From an uncultured Pelagibacteraceae bacterium (GTDB lineage Bacteria; Pseudomonadota; Alphaproteobacteria; Pelagibacterales; Pelagibacteraceae): DNA of 64,000 nucleotides. Location of the stretch: positions 1-64,000 of the forward strand of contig CACGWC010000005.1 of NCBI GenBank assembly GCA_902576785.1, in the 5' to 3' direction. The position numbers and the translations under genes were made by a program. Of the stretch, positions 43,549 to 53,900 are shown one piece after another (the first letter of the stretch is position 1; the number at the start of each line of letters is the position of its first letter). The notes below the pieces were generated by a model, which did not search any database, was not told where the DNA came from, and saw only the letters and a list, made by a program, of their open reading frames with translations.

Positions 43549-44109
43549 ATGAAACAAAGAAAAATAAACTGCCAAATTTTACTGATTATTTCTTCATTAT
43601 TTTTGTTTTACTCATGCAATGGCAAATTACCTGGCGCTGATGCAAGAAAAGTGTCCTACGATCCTAAAGAGAGAGTTGCGAAAAACATTGAAGAAGGTAG
43701 AGGGTTCAGATTATCGAATTTTGGTAAAAGCAATAGTGGCACATTCGATTTTGCAAGTTCAAATGAACTTTGGAGAGCAACTCTAGATACGTTAGATTTT
43801 ATGCCTTTAGCATTAGCGAATTATAGTGGTGGAATTATAGTAACTGATTGGTACAGCGATGGAAGTTCAAATAACGAGTCTATCAAAATCTCGATTAGAT
43901 TTTTATCAAATGAAATAAGATCTGATGCTTTGTCAATCAAAGTATTCTATAAAAACTGTAATATGAAAGATGACTGTAAAGTTTCTGATAAATCAGGAGA
44001 ACTTTCAAATGAATTATCAAAAAAAATATTAACTCAAGCAGCAGTATACGAGAAAGAAAATGTTGGAAAAAAAGTTCCATATATAAGAAGCGATCCTGAG
44101 AAAAAATAA
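43549..44109 (+). CDS. DUF3576-family lipoprotein
   Basis: 186 aa with lipobox FYSC (Cys at about 23) after a hydrophobic signal. The body contains LWRATLDTLDFMPLALANYSGGIIVTDWYSD, the DUF3576 (PF12100) core, which is restricted mainly to alphaproteobacteria and precedes leuS there. Function unknown; an outer-membrane biogenesis role is plausible from the leuS-lptE neighbourhood. It is 17 bp before leuS. Confidence 0.88.
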   Translation: MKQRKINCQILLIISSLFLFYSCNGKLPGADARKVSYDPKERVAKNIEEGRGFRLSNFGKSNSGTFDFASSNELWRATLDTLDFMPLALANYSGGIIVTDWYSDGSSNNESIKISIRFLSNEIRSDALSIKVFYKNCNMKDDCKVSDKSGELSNELSKKILTQAAVYEKENVGKKVPYIRSDPEKK

Positions 44110-44126
44110 TCAATTAAGATAAAAAA

Positions 44127-46676
44127 GTGTCTAGATATAATTTTAAACTAACAGAGAAGAAGTGGCAAAACTATTGGGAAAATAATAATATTTTTAATTC
44201 CAAAATCGACTCTAAAAAAAGGAAATATTACTGTTTAGAAATGTTTCCTTATCCATCTGGAAAAATACACATGGGACATGTAAGAAATTATACTATTGGT
44301 GATGTGCTTTCAAGATACAAAATTTTAAAAGGATTTAATGTTTTACATCCGATGGGATGGGATGCATTTGGTATGCCTGCAGAAAATGCAGCAAGAGAAA
44401 ATAATCTAGATCCCAAAGATTGGACCAATTCAAATATATCCACGATGAAAAGCCAATTAAAAAAACTTGGTCTTTCAATTGATTGGGACAGAGAAATTTC
44501 AACATGTTCAGAAGAATATTATAAACACCAACAAACCTTTTTTCTTGAATTACTTGAAAAAAACTTAGTTTATAGAAAAGAAAATTATGTAAATTGGGAT
44601 CCTGTTGATCAAACAGTTTTAGCAAATGAACAAGTCATTGATGGAAAAGGATGGAGATCAGGCGCAATAGTAGAGAGAAAAAAATTAAATCAATGGTTTT
44701 TTAAAATTTCAAAATTTTCTCAAGAACTTCTCGATGGATTAGAAGAATTAGATAAATGGCCAAATAAAGTGAAAACCATGCAAAAGAATTGGATCGGAAA
44801 ATCTTTTGGCTGCGAAATAGAATTTGAAGTTGAAGGAGATTTGCCTGTCAAAAAAATTAAATGTTTTACTACTAGACCTGATACACTTTTTGGGTTTTCT
44901 TTTTTAGCAATATCCGTTGATCATGAAATATCTAATTTTTTTGAAAATGATAACGAATTTTTAAAATTTAAAGAAGCTTGTTCTAAAACTGGTACAACAG
45001 AGGAAGCTATAGCTGTAGGAGAAAAAATTGGCTTTAAAACTGGTTTAATGGCAATAAATCCTTTAAATAAGAATGAAAAAGTACCTGTTTATTTTGCAAA
45101 CTTCGTATTAATGGACTACGGATTTGGTGCGGTATTTGGTTGTCCAGCACACGATCAAAGAGATTTTGAATTTGCAACAAAATACAACTTGCAAATTAAA
45201 ACTGTAGTTAGACCACATGACAAAGACGATAATTTTAAAGTAGATGGTGAAGCCTATGCTGGTCCAGGAATTTTAATAAATTCAAATTTTTTGGATGGAC
45301 TAGATGCTCCTGTAAATTCAGTTTTAGAAACCATAAAAATTTTAGAGGAAAAGAAAATAGGGAAAAAGAAGATAAATTATCGTCTAAAAGACTGGGGTGT
45401 ATCTAGACAAAGATATTGGGGATGCCCAATTCCTGTTGCTTATGACGAAAAAGGAAAGGTTTATCCAATACCTAAATCAATGCTTCCTGTAAAGTTACCT
45501 GAAAATATTAATTTGAATGTAAAAGGAAATCCATTAGACGAGCAAAATGATTGGAAAGAAATAATTGTAAACGGAAAAAAGTTACAAAGAGAGACAGATA
45601 CATTAGATACTTTTGTTTGTTCTTCTTGGTACTATGTTAGATTTTGTTCACCAAATGAAATAGATTATGGTTTCAAAAAGAATGAAATAGATTATTGGAT
45701 GCCAGTCGATCAATATATCGGCGGAGTAGAACATGCTATTTTACATTTATTATACTCACGATTTTTTATGAGAGCCTTGAGTTACGAAAACAAAAATTTT
45801 GATATAAAGGAGCCTTTTAAAAGTTTATTTACACAAGGGATGGTTTGTCATGAAACTTATAAAGACCAAAATAATAATTGGTTAACACCTGATGAAGTTG
45901 TAAAAATTGAAAATAAATATGTTAAAAAAAATAATCCAAATGAAACTGTAATAGTTGGGCCATCTGAGTCTATGTCTAAATCAAAAAAAAATGTAATTGA
46001 TCCAGAATATATAATCGAAAATTATGGAGCAGATGCAGTTAGACTATTTATTTTATCAGATAGTCCACCTGAGAAGGATGTTCAATGGTCAGAACAAGGA
46101 ATGATATCATCATATAAGTTTATTCAAAAACTTTGGACATTACATTTAAATATTAAAGATAAAATTTTATCTGGTAAAAGCGATGATAAAAGGGAAGATA
46201 AAGATTTAAAGAAATTTACTAATCAAATTGTTTCAAAAATAACAAATAACTTAGAAAAATTTAACTATAATGTGATTATCGCTAATATGTATGAAAGCTA
46301 TAATTTTTTAATAAATTACATTAAAGAAAACAAAAAAACTTTTGATCTAAAGGAGAACTATTTAAAAATTTTAATATGTTTTTCTCCTGTAATACCACAT
46401 TTTGTAAATGAGTGCCTGAGTGATATAGATGAAACAATAAATGTTAGTTGGCCAGATTATGACCCTACACTTTTAGAAAATGAGGATATAAATTTTGTTG
46501 TACAACTAAATGGCAAAAAAAGAGCTTTATTGAAGGTAAAAAAGGATATTGAAAAAAAACATTTGTTAGAAGTTTTAATGAAAGACAATAATATTGAAAA
46601 ATATCTTAAAGGAAAAAAAATAGAGAAAGTTATTTTTATTAAAAATAAATTAATTAATATCTTACTAAATGCTTAA
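44127..46676 (+). CDS. leuS: Leucyl-tRNA synthetase
   Basis: 849 aa class I synthetase. HIGH-type motif in [20 protein letters not shown], editing domain (CP1) at about 225-420 with [15 protein letters not shown] and [15 protein letters not shown], and KMSKS-type loop [15 protein letters not shown]. The start is GTG. The C-terminal end overlaps lptE by 8 nt. All main domains are intact. Confidence 0.98.
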   Translation: MSRYNFKLTEKKWQNYWENNNIFNSKIDSKKRKYYCLEMFPYPSGKIHMGHVRNYTIGDVLSRYKILKGFNVLHPMGWDAFGMPAENAARENNLDPKDWTNSNISTMKSQLKKLGLSIDWDREISTCSEEYYKHQQTFFLELLEKNLVYRKENYVNWDPVDQTVLANEQVIDGKGWRSGAIVERKKLNQWFFKISKFSQELLDGLEELDKWPNKVKTMQKNWIGKSFGCEIEFEVEGDLPVKKIKCFTTRPDTLFGFSFLAISVDHEISNFFENDNEFLKFKEACSKTGTTEEAIAVGEKIGFKTGLMAINPLNKNEKVPVYFANFVLMDYGFGAVFGCPAHDQRDFEFATKYNLQIKTVVRPHDKDDNFKVDGEAYAGPGILINSNFLDGLDAPVNSVLETIKILEEKKIGKKKINYRLKDWGVSRQRYWGCPIPVAYDEKGKVYPIPKSMLPVKLPENINLNVKGNPLDEQNDWKEIIVNGKKLQRETDTLDTFVCSSWYYVRFCSPNEIDYGFKKNEIDYWMPVDQYIGGVEHAILHLLYSRFFMRALSYENKNFDIKEPFKSLFTQGMVCHETYKDQNNNWLTPDEVVKIENKYVKKNNPNETVIVGPSESMSKSKKNVIDPEYIIENYGADAVRLFILSDSPPEKDVQWSEQGMISSYKFIQKLWTLHLNIKDKILSGKSDDKREDKDLKKFTNQIVSKITNNLEKFNYNVIIANMYESYNFLINYIKENKKTFDLKENYLKILICFSPVIPHFVNECLSDIDETINVSWPDYDPTLLENEDINFVVQLNGKKRALLKVKKDIEKKHLLEVLMKDNNIEKYLKGKKIEKVIFIKNKLINILLNA

Positions 46677-47127
46677 AAAAATAATTTTAATATTATTATT
46701 AATTGTTAATAACAATTGTTCATACAAGCCCGTACTGGCGACAAAAAACTATGATTTCCAAATTGTAGATATAAATTTCCAAGGTGAAGAATATATAAAT
46801 AAAGAAATAGAAAAAAAACTTCTTCAAAACAGCAATGGAGATAAAGAATATAAACTTAATCTTTTTTCTAGGAAAGAAATTAAAGCAATTTCTTCAAATA
46901 CTAAGGGAGATCCAACAAAATACAGTTTAAAAGTTATGATGGAATATGAGATAATATATGATGGGTCAATTATTTTAAGAAATGAAATAGAAAGACAAGC
47001 TATATATAATAATGTTGATGATAAATTTAAATTATCTCAAAAGGAAGAAAACATTTTAGAAAATATTTCCAGTGAGCTCAGCAACGAAATACTAATGTCA
47101 ATTGTAAATTTAAATAATGATAATTAA
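46669..47127 (+). CDS. lptE: LptE-like LPS-assembly lipoprotein
   Basis: 152 aa. Lipobox VNNNC (Cys at about 17), followed by the SYKPVL segment usual after the Cys in LptE. The rest has alternating beta/alpha elements of the LptE fold. LptE plugs the LptD barrel in the outer membrane to insert lipopolysaccharide. The order leuS-lptE-holA is standard, which carries much of this call, since LptE diverges quickly. Overlaps leuS by 8 and holA by 11 nt. Confidence 0.85.
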   Translation: MLKKIILILLLIVNNNCSYKPVLATKNYDFQIVDINFQGEEYINKEIEKKLLQNSNGDKEYKLNLFSRKEIKAISSNTKGDPTKYSLKVMMEYEIIYDGSIILRNEIERQAIYNNVDDKFKLSQKEENILENISSELSNEILMSIVNLNNDN

Positions 47128-48094
47128 ATTATTTGAAATTTCAAAGTTGAACCTGTCAAATTATAACTTATTTCTTTTTTATGGTAAAAACGAAGGTTTA
47201 CAATCAGATATTTTAAAAGAAAATTTTTTAAATAAATTTAACGGACAAGTTTCGCGTTATGAAGAAAATGAATTTATTAGTTATTTTGATAGCATTTTAA
47301 TTGAAATACAAACTAAGTCTTTGTTTGAAAATGAGAAGATTATAATTATTTCAAGAGCAACAAATAAGATAGCAGATTATGTTGAGAAAATTTTAGAAAT
47401 AGATTTAAGTAATGTAAAAATTATATTTAAAAGTGGAATCTTAGATAAAAAATCTAAACTAAGAGGGCTTTTTGAGAAAAAAAAGAATCTATTAGTTCTT
47501 CCTTTTTATGAAGATAATTTCAGAGATTTATCTACATTCGTTGAAACATTCTTAAAAAAAGAAAACATTAAACTATCAAGAGAGTCTATTAACCTTATAG
47601 TTAACAGAGCAAGGGGTGATAGGAAAAATGCTAGAATTGAATTAGAAAAAATTTTAAGTTATTCAGCATCTAATAAAAATATTGATCTAGAAACTATACA
47701 AAAACTAACAAACCTTGCTGAAAATTATGGGGTAAACGAATTAGCTGATTCTTATTTAGCTAAAAATACGAAATCCGTATCTAAAATACTTAATGAAAAT
47801 AATTTTTCTGAAGAAGATTGTACATTAATTCTTAGAACAATATTGATCAAAATCAAAAGATTGAGGTTACTTATAGAAAAATACATCCAAATAAAAAATA
47901 TTGATGAAGTTATAAATTCAGCAAAGCCACCGATCTTTTGGAAGGATAAAGAAAATGTAAAAATTCAAATAAATAAATGGAATTTATTGGACTTAAAGAA
48001 CAAGATTTACGCGATTAATGAGATTGAAATGCGCTTAAAAGCAAATAATAAAAATTCTTTAAATCTCTTATCCGATTTCATAGTTAATTACTAA
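47117..48094 (+). CDS. holA: DNA polymerase III subunit delta
   Basis: 325 aa clamp-loader delta subunit. N-terminal LFYGKNEGLQSDILKENFL is the degenerate P-loop region; LVNRARGDRKNARIELEKIL resembles the conserved lid/sensor region; the C-terminal collar is helical. Its interaction with beta opens the clamp. The 3' end overlaps parB convergently by 4 bp. Confidence 0.93.
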   Translation: MIIKLFEISKLNLSNYNLFLFYGKNEGLQSDILKENFLNKFNGQVSRYEENEFISYFDSILIEIQTKSLFENEKIIIISRATNKIADYVEKILEIDLSNVKIIFKSGILDKKSKLRGLFEKKKNLLVLPFYEDNFRDLSTFVETFLKKENIKLSRESINLIVNRARGDRKNARIELEKILSYSASNKNIDLETIQKLTNLAENYGVNELADSYLAKNTKSVSKILNENNFSEEDCTLILRTILIKIKRLRLLIEKYIQIKNIDEVINSAKPPIFWKDKENVKIQINKWNLLDLKNKIYAINEIEMRLKANNKNSLNLLSDFIVNY

Positions 48095-48942
48095 TAATTG
48101 CTTTTTATAATACTAATTAATCTGTCTAATTGATCATATCCTTTATACTCGAAAGTCAACGTACCGGTATTATTTTTTTTTGGATTTAGTAGAACTCTCA
48201 TACCGATTTTATCAGTTAATTCATTTTCAGTGTTTATTATATTAGCATTTTTTGATTTATGAGCTTTCTTAGAGCTTCTTTTAAGGAGTCTAACAAGGCC
48301 TTCGGTTTGCCTTACAGATAATTTTTTTTTTATAATTTTTTCTGCTAACAATAATGCATTTTCTAAACCGATTAATATTTTTGCATGTCCTTGAGTGATT
48401 TTTTCATGCCTTATAAATTCTACTATTTTTTCAGGTAATGTTAACAAACGTAGTGAGTTTGAAACATGTGAACGGCTTTTTCCTATAAATTTTGAAACTT
48501 GATCTTGGTCATATCCAAAATTTTCAATCAAATTCTTATAGCTTTCGGCTTCCTCTATTGAATTCAGATCTTTCCTTTGAACGTTTTCTATTATAGCTAA
48601 CTCTAAAGATTTTAAGTTATCAGCATCAATAATAACAACAGGTACTTCATGAAAACCTGCAGACTGAGCAGCTTGCAATCTTCTCTCTCCTGCAATTAAT
48701 TCAAATATATTATCTTGATCATTTGATTTTCTCACTATTAATGGCTGAATTATCCCTCTTTGCCTTATCGAGTTCGTTAATTCTTCCAAAGATTCTTTTT
48801 CAAATAATTTTCTAGGCTGATTTTTATTGGGCACAATTGAGCTTATAGAAATTTTATTATTTGTGGTCTTAACATCACTATCACCTATCAACGATGATAA
48901 TCCTCTACCTAAACCTTTTTTACTTTTAAAAGGATTTATCAT
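48091..48942 (-). CDS. parB: Chromosome partitioning protein ParB
   Basis: 283 aa CTP-dependent DNA clamp. KKGLGRGLSSLIG at the N-terminus contacts ParA; the CTP-binding motif LIAGERRLQAAQ lies at about residue 85; helix-turn-helix DQVSKFIGKSRSHVSNSLRLL at about 150. It loads at parS sites; a perfect 16-bp parS is present 1.5 kb away at 50414-50429. It overlaps parA by 4 nt (ATGA). Confidence 0.98.
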   Translation of the reverse strand: MINPFKSKKGLGRGLSSLIGDSDVKTTNNKISISSIVPNKNQPRKLFEKESLEELTNSIRQRGIIQPLIVRKSNDQDNIFELIAGERRLQAAQSAGFHEVPVVIIDADNLKSLELAIIENVQRKDLNSIEEAESYKNLIENFGYDQDQVSKFIGKSRSHVSNSLRLLTLPEKIVEFIRHEKITQGHAKILIGLENALLLAEKIIKKKLSVRQTEGLVRLLKRSSKKAHKSKNANIINTENELTDKIGMRVLLNPKKNNTGTLTFEYKGYDQLDRLISIIKSNY

Positions 48943-49739
48943 GCTGCACTCTCCACTTGCTTGTCTTGTTCTAAAAATTCTTCAGTAAATTTAAAATAAG
49001 CTTTGCTACCTGGACAAATCTTGTCATATAAAAGCACAGGAATTCCGTGCGAAGGAGCTTCTGAAAGTCTAACATTTCTAGGAACTACATTGGAATAAAC
49101 TTTTTCTTTAAAATAATTTCTCGCCTCTATCTCAACTTGGCCTGAGAGTTTATTTCTTTTATCAAACATGGTCAGAAGGATACCTCTTATTTCTAAAGAT
49201 GGATTTAAGTTAGATTTTATTCTTTCAATTGTTTTCATTAGCTGTGTGAGTCCCTCCAATGCAAAAAATTCGGTTTGAAGAGGCACAATCAGGGCATCTG
49301 ATGCGACCAAAGCCATAATTGTTAGTAAGCTAAGTGACGGAGGACAGTCGATAAGTATATAATCATATGATGCTCCAGAATTATTTAAAATTGCGGCTAA
49401 TTCGTCTTTTAATTTAAATGCCCTGCGGCTATCTCCAGCTGTTTCTATTTCAAGGCCAGACAAATCGACATTTGAAGTAATTAAATTTAAATCAGGAAAG
49501 TTTGTTTGTTGTATTACCTCCGAAATTTTTTTATTTCCATTAAGAACACTATAAATTGTATTCTCTGAGCTTACTGTGTTGGACAATCCAAGCCCTGTTG
49601 TTGCATTCCCTTGTGGATCTAAATCTATTACTAAGATTTTTTTTCCCTTCATTGACAAACCGGCAGCTAAATTTATTACTGTTGTAGTTTTTCCTACTCC
49701 ACCTTTTTGGTTTATGACTGAAATAGTTTTTTTATCCAT
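48939..49739 (-). CDS. parA: Chromosome partitioning ATPase ParA
   Basis: 266 aa from ATG 49739 (an in-frame TTG at 49751 is less likely). Deviant Walker A NQKGGVGKTTT at about residue 10, DLDPQGNATTGLG and DCPPSL are the ParA/MinD-family motifs. It dimerises on ATP, binds DNA and moves ParB-parS complexes. It lies downstream of rsmG after a 92-bp gap that holds no other gene. Confidence 0.98.
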   Translation of the reverse strand: MDKKTISVINQKGGVGKTTTVINLAAGLSMKGKKILVIDLDPQGNATTGLGLSNTVSSENTIYSVLNGNKKISEVIQQTNFPDLNLITSNVDLSGLEIETAGDSRRAFKLKDELAAILNNSGASYDYILIDCPPSLSLLTIMALVASDALIVPLQTEFFALEGLTQLMKTIERIKSNLNPSLEIRGILLTMFDKRNKLSGQVEIEARNYFKEKVYSNVVPRNVRLSEAPSHGIPVLLYDKICPGSKAYFKFTEEFLEQDKQVESAA

Positions 49740-49831
49740 TTTTTTTATCAATTTAATTATTTTAGTAGTACTCTTTTTTCACTATAAAAATTTTTTATCT
49801 TTCTTATATATGCCTCATTAATAAAACTTTC

Positions 49832-50476
49832 CTATTCAGTTTTTTTTTTTAAATTAGAAATTTTTATGATCAATGATTCATTATTGGTTACACTTTCTTT
49901 TTCTTCATAATCAAATTTCCATAATTTTTTTGCATCATCTATGATTTTTCTTCCACTTTTACCTAAAAATAAAATAATATATTTAAATTCTTTAAAATTA
50001 TTTTGTGCGATCTGAAAAATTGTCGGTAAAGGTTTAAATGCTCTAGAAATAATTACATCAGTTCGTAAATTTTTTTCACTAAAAATATTTTTTTGGTGAA
50101 TTTCAGAATTCAAATTAAATTTTTTTGTCATTTCTTTTAAAAAATTACTTTTGTGGTAGCTTTTTTCGTAAAAAATTACCTTAAATACTGGATTTTTTGT
50201 TTTCATTAAAATACCTAAAACTATACCAGGTAGCCCTGCGCCCGAACCAAGATCGGTGCAAATATTTATATCACTTTTATCAATAAAATCAATAGTTTGT
50301 GCACTATCATTTATATGCCTGTTATTTATGTTTTTTTCTGTACTTTTGCTTATGAGGTTTATACTTTTATTTTTTGTTATTATTGAATCAGAGTAAATCT
50401 CAAGCTCCTCTAATGTTTCACGTGAAACATCCGGTATGATAAATCTTTTAATTTTTATATTATTCGAATCAATCAA
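49832..50476 (-). CDS. rsmG: 16S rRNA m7G527 methyltransferase RsmG
   Basis: 214 aa. SAM-binding motif [18 protein letters not shown] at about residue 70. It starts with TTG overlapping the mnmG stop as TTGA, the same coupling seen at ybeY/lnt. The coding sequence carries a perfect parS (50414-50429) encoding the DVSRET segment near the N-terminus. The mnmG-rsmG-parA-parB order is the origin-proximal order of many bacteria. Confidence 0.96.
   Translation of the reverse strand: MIDSNNIKIKRFIIPDVSRETLEELEIYSDSIITKNKSINLISKSTEKNINNRHINDSAQTIDFIDKSDINICTDLGSGAGLPGIVLGILMKTKNPVFKVIFYEKSYHKSNFLKEMTKKFNLNSEIHQKNIFSEKNLRTDVIISRAFKPLPTIFQIAQNNFKEFKYIILFLGKSGRKIIDDAKKLWKFDYEEKESVTNNESLIIKISNLKKKTE
50414..50429. 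other. parS centromere site
   Basis: TGTTTCACGTGAAACA, a perfect match to the universal ParB-binding consensus and a perfect palindrome. It lies inside rsmG, upstream of parA-parB. It is the only full copy I noticed in the window. Confidence 0.95.
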
Positions 50477-52344
50477 GCTATATGCTTAATAGACTTTCTT
50501 TTAAGATGAGACAACAAAATATATACTGCTGCAGGTGTAATTCCATCTATTCTTAATGCCTGACCCATGGTTTTTGGCCTAATTTTCTTAAATTTCGATT
50601 TTACCTCATTAGATAAGCCCGAAAAATTGTCATAATTGAGATTATTGGGAATTAAAAAATTTTCATCTCTTTTAAATGCTACTATATCAGCCTTTTGCTT
50701 CTTTAAATACCCCTTATAATGAGAGTTAATTTCCAACTGCTCGTCTATTTCTTTTGAAATGTAAACAATTTCTGGCCAGATTTCTCTTATTTTTTCCATA
50801 TTTACTGATTTTTGACCTAAAATCTCATTTGCAGATCTGCTTACTCCATCCTTAGCAATTTTAATGCCAAAATTAACTGCCTTCGACGGTGTTATGGTTA
50901 ATTTATCCATTTTAGTCTGCATCTTTGACAATGCATTATATTTATCTTTAAATATTTTACTTCTTTCATTTAGAACAATACCTTTATCAATACCTCTTTG
51001 GGTTAATCTTATATCAGCATTATCTGATCTCAATGACAATCGATATTCGGCTCTAGATGTGAACATCCTATATGGTTCTGCAACACCTTTTGTGACCAGA
51101 TCATCAATCATAACTCCTATATATGCTTCAGACCTATCTAGAATGAATGGCTCTTGTTTTTTACATGCAAGTGCAGCATTTGCGCCAGCGATTAATCCTT
51201 GAGCAGCCGCTTCTTCATATCCAGTGGTACCATTGATTTGACCTGCTAAGTAAAGATTTTTAATTTTCTTTGTCTCTAGGGTTAAAAATAGCTCTCTTGG
51301 ATCAACATAATCATACTCTATAGCATACCCTGGTCTGATAATCTTAACATTCTCTAAACCATTGATTTTACTGCATATTTCTTGCTGTACATCAAAGGGT
51401 AAGGACGTTGAAATACCATTTGGATAGATTGTATGGTCGTTTAAACCTTCAGGCTCTAAAAAAATTTGATGTCTTTGTTTATCAGCAAATTTTTTGATCT
51501 TATCCTCTATTGATGGACAGTATCTAGGTCCGACACCTTTAATACTTCCTGAGTACATAGCACTTCGTTTTATATTTTTAGAAATAATTTTATGAACAGT
51601 TTCATTTGTATATGTCATCCGACAAGAAATTTGTTTATTATAATTTTTTTTTGTCAAAAAAGAAAAGAAGTAAGGATCATCATCTGCATGCTGAACCTCT
51701 AAGTTTTCAAAATTAATTGTACGCGAGTCAAGTCTGGGTGGTGTTCCAGTTTTTAATCTTCCTATTTTAAAATTATATTTTTCTAATTGTTCACTTAAAC
51801 CTGTAGATGGTTTCTCATCAAACCTTCCAGCTGGAGTTTTTTTTTCACCAATATGTATCAAACCATTTAAAAATGTTCCTGTCGTTAAAATTATCTTGGA
51901 TGATTTAACTTGCTTACCCGATTGTGTTATAAATCCAATTATATCATTTTTTTTGAAAATAAACCTAATTACAGGATCAGAAAAAATGCTTAAATTACAG
52001 TAGTTTACAAGTTTTTCTTGCATATATTTCTTGTAAAGATATCTGTCACTTTGTGTTCTGGGTCCCCTTACAGCAGGACCTCTACTTCTATTTAATAATC
52101 TAAATTGAATACCTGATTTATCTGCCACTTGTCCCATAACACCATCAAGTGCATCTATCTCTCTAACCAAATGCCCCTTGCCCAATCCTCCAATCGCTGG
52201 GTTACATGACATTTCTCCTATAGTATCAAATCTATGTGTAAATAGGGCAGTGTTAACACCCAATCTCGCAGATGCTGTAGCTGCCTCGCAACCAGCGTGA
52301 CCGCCACCTATAACTACCACATCAAATGTTAATTCATTTTTCAT
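50473..52344 (-). CDS. mnmG: tRNA uridine-5-carboxymethylaminomethyl modification enzyme MnmG
   Basis: 623 aa FAD enzyme. FAD loop [21 protein letters not shown] at the N-terminus, [11 protein letters not shown] with its conserved Cys, and [16 protein letters not shown] are signatures; the C-terminal helical domain binds MnmE. Acts on wobble U34 with MnmE, encoded just upstream. Overlaps rsmG by 4 nt. Confidence 0.98.
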   Translation of the reverse strand: MKNELTFDVVVIGGGHAGCEAATASARLGVNTALFTHRFDTIGEMSCNPAIGGLGKGHLVREIDALDGVMGQVADKSGIQFRLLNRSRGPAVRGPRTQSDRYLYKKYMQEKLVNYCNLSIFSDPVIRFIFKKNDIIGFITQSGKQVKSSKIILTTGTFLNGLIHIGEKKTPAGRFDEKPSTGLSEQLEKYNFKIGRLKTGTPPRLDSRTINFENLEVQHADDDPYFFSFLTKKNYNKQISCRMTYTNETVHKIISKNIKRSAMYSGSIKGVGPRYCPSIEDKIKKFADKQRHQIFLEPEGLNDHTIYPNGISTSLPFDVQQEICSKINGLENVKIIRPGYAIEYDYVDPRELFLTLETKKIKNLYLAGQINGTTGYEEAAAQGLIAGANAALACKKQEPFILDRSEAYIGVMIDDLVTKGVAEPYRMFTSRAEYRLSLRSDNADIRLTQRGIDKGIVLNERSKIFKDKYNALSKMQTKMDKLTITPSKAVNFGIKIAKDGVSRSANEILGQKSVNMEKIREIWPEIVYISKEIDEQLEINSHYKGYLKKQKADIVAFKRDENFLIPNNLNYDNFSGLSNEVKSKFKKIRPKTMGQALRIDGITPAAVYILLSHLKRKSIKHIA

Positions 52345-52420
52345 AGTTGTAATCTATTATCGATCTTAAATTTTACAAGAAAACAGTAAAAAAAGTCAAA
52401 AAACTAACTATTATCAACGC

Positions 52421-53752
52421 TTATTTACCTATACAAAAATCGTTAAATATTGACCCAAGGATTTCTTCCACATCTACTTTGCCTACAATAAGCCCCAGGT
52501 ATCTTGTAGCAAGCCTTAAATCTTCAGCTGCTTTATCTATATCATTTAAAGATTTATTTGCCTCAAAATTTACCAAACTCTCTAAACACAACTCAAGATT
52601 TACTCTGTGTCTTTGTCTTGTAATAAAAATATCTTCACTAGAAATAAATCTATTTTTCAAGTTTTTTTTAATCAAATTTATTAATTTATCTAAATTTTTT
52701 TCTTCCTTGATTGATATAAAAACTGGATTATATTTTTTCGTTTCTTCACTTAGTTTATCAACTCCTAGTTCCATTTTATTTACGACTAAGATCGATGTTT
52801 TCGGGTCAAAATTTTTAAAAAAGTTAGAAAAATCAATGCTTTTTGGCTCTATTACTATTAAGTTTAAATCAGAGTTTTCTGCCTTCTTTAAAGCTAACTT
52901 AATTCCTTTTTTTTCAATTTCATCTTTTGAATTTCTAATTCCGGCTGTATCAGAAATTATTACAGGATACCCATCTATATTTAAGTGTGCTTCTATAACA
53001 TCTCTAGTAGTTCCCGCAACCTCTGAAACTATTGCAACATCTCTTTTGGATAGATAGTTTAGTAATGAAGATTTACCAGCATTAGTAGGACCTATAATTG
53101 CAATTTTAAAACCTTCTCTAATTCTTTCTCCTACTTTCTCATCGTTTAATATTTTTTCTATATCCGCTTTTATGTTTCTGGACTCTAGATGAATATTTTT
53201 TAAAATGTCTTCAGGTAAATCATCTTCTGGGAAATCTATTTTAGCCTCGATATTAGATAAAATTTTTAAAATTCTGTCTCTTAAAGAATTAAATTTGTCA
53301 GAACTTTTACCAGACATAATTTTAATAGCCTGTTGCCTTTGTATTTCTGTTTCAGATGAAATTAAGTCAGATATACTCTCTGCTTTAAGTAAATTTATTT
53401 TACCATTTTGAAAAGCTATCTTAGTAAATTCACCGGGATCGGCCAAGCGGCAACCCTTTATCTCTGAAATTGTTGTATGCATTGCTTTAACAACAGCTTT
53501 ACTACCATGAACATGGAATTCTGCCATATCTTCACCAGTGTAGCTATTTGGAGCAGGAAACCATAGCAAAATTCCCTCATCAATAAGCTCATTATTGCTG
53601 ATTTTATTGAATTTTCTTCTAGTGGCCTCTCTAGGATTAGGTAAATCTCTTTGGGTGAGCTCCTTTATTACTTTTTGTGTCTCTCTACCAGAAACTCTGA
53701 TAACAGAGATACCAGCTATTCCAGGTCCAGAAGATAGAGCATATATTGTCAT
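52421..53752 (-). CDS. mnmE: tRNA modification GTPase MnmE
   Basis: 443 aa. N-terminal folate-binding domain (about 1-115), helical domain, inserted G domain at about 210-365 (GPTNAGKSSLLNYL, VAGTTRD, DTAG, NKME), and the C-terminal FCIGK with the conserved Cys. Forms the MnmEG complex. There is a 76-bp gap to mnmG. Confidence 0.97.
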   Translation of the reverse strand: MTIYALSSGPGIAGISVIRVSGRETQKVIKELTQRDLPNPREATRRKFNKISNNELIDEGILLWFPAPNSYTGEDMAEFHVHGSKAVVKAMHTTISEIKGCRLADPGEFTKIAFQNGKINLLKAESISDLISSETEIQRQQAIKIMSGKSSDKFNSLRDRILKILSNIEAKIDFPEDDLPEDILKNIHLESRNIKADIEKILNDEKVGERIREGFKIAIIGPTNAGKSSLLNYLSKRDVAIVSEVAGTTRDVIEAHLNIDGYPVIISDTAGIRNSKDEIEKKGIKLALKKAENSDLNLIVIEPKSIDFSNFFKNFDPKTSILVVNKMELGVDKLSEETKKYNPVFISIKEEKNLDKLINLIKKNLKNRFISSEDIFITRQRHRVNLELCLESLVNFEANKSLNDIDKAAEDLRLATRYLGLIVGKVDVEEILGSIFNDFCIGK

Positions 53753-53900
53753 TAAAACAATTATAGCTAGTATTGAATTTAAATATATAAATTTTTCTAT
53801 GATAATTTAAATTTTATCTAATATTAAATTAAGAAATTTATGTCTTTGATTAATATTTTCTGTAATTTACTTTTTAGATCATAAGTTTCTACTTGTTGCA
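53753..53900. other. Divergent intergenic region mnmE/OGT-like gene
   Basis: 148 bp, almost only A and T. It must contain promoters for both flanking genes; several TATAAT-like strings exist but none has a convincing -35. No small gene or hairpin seen. Confidence 0.4.
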
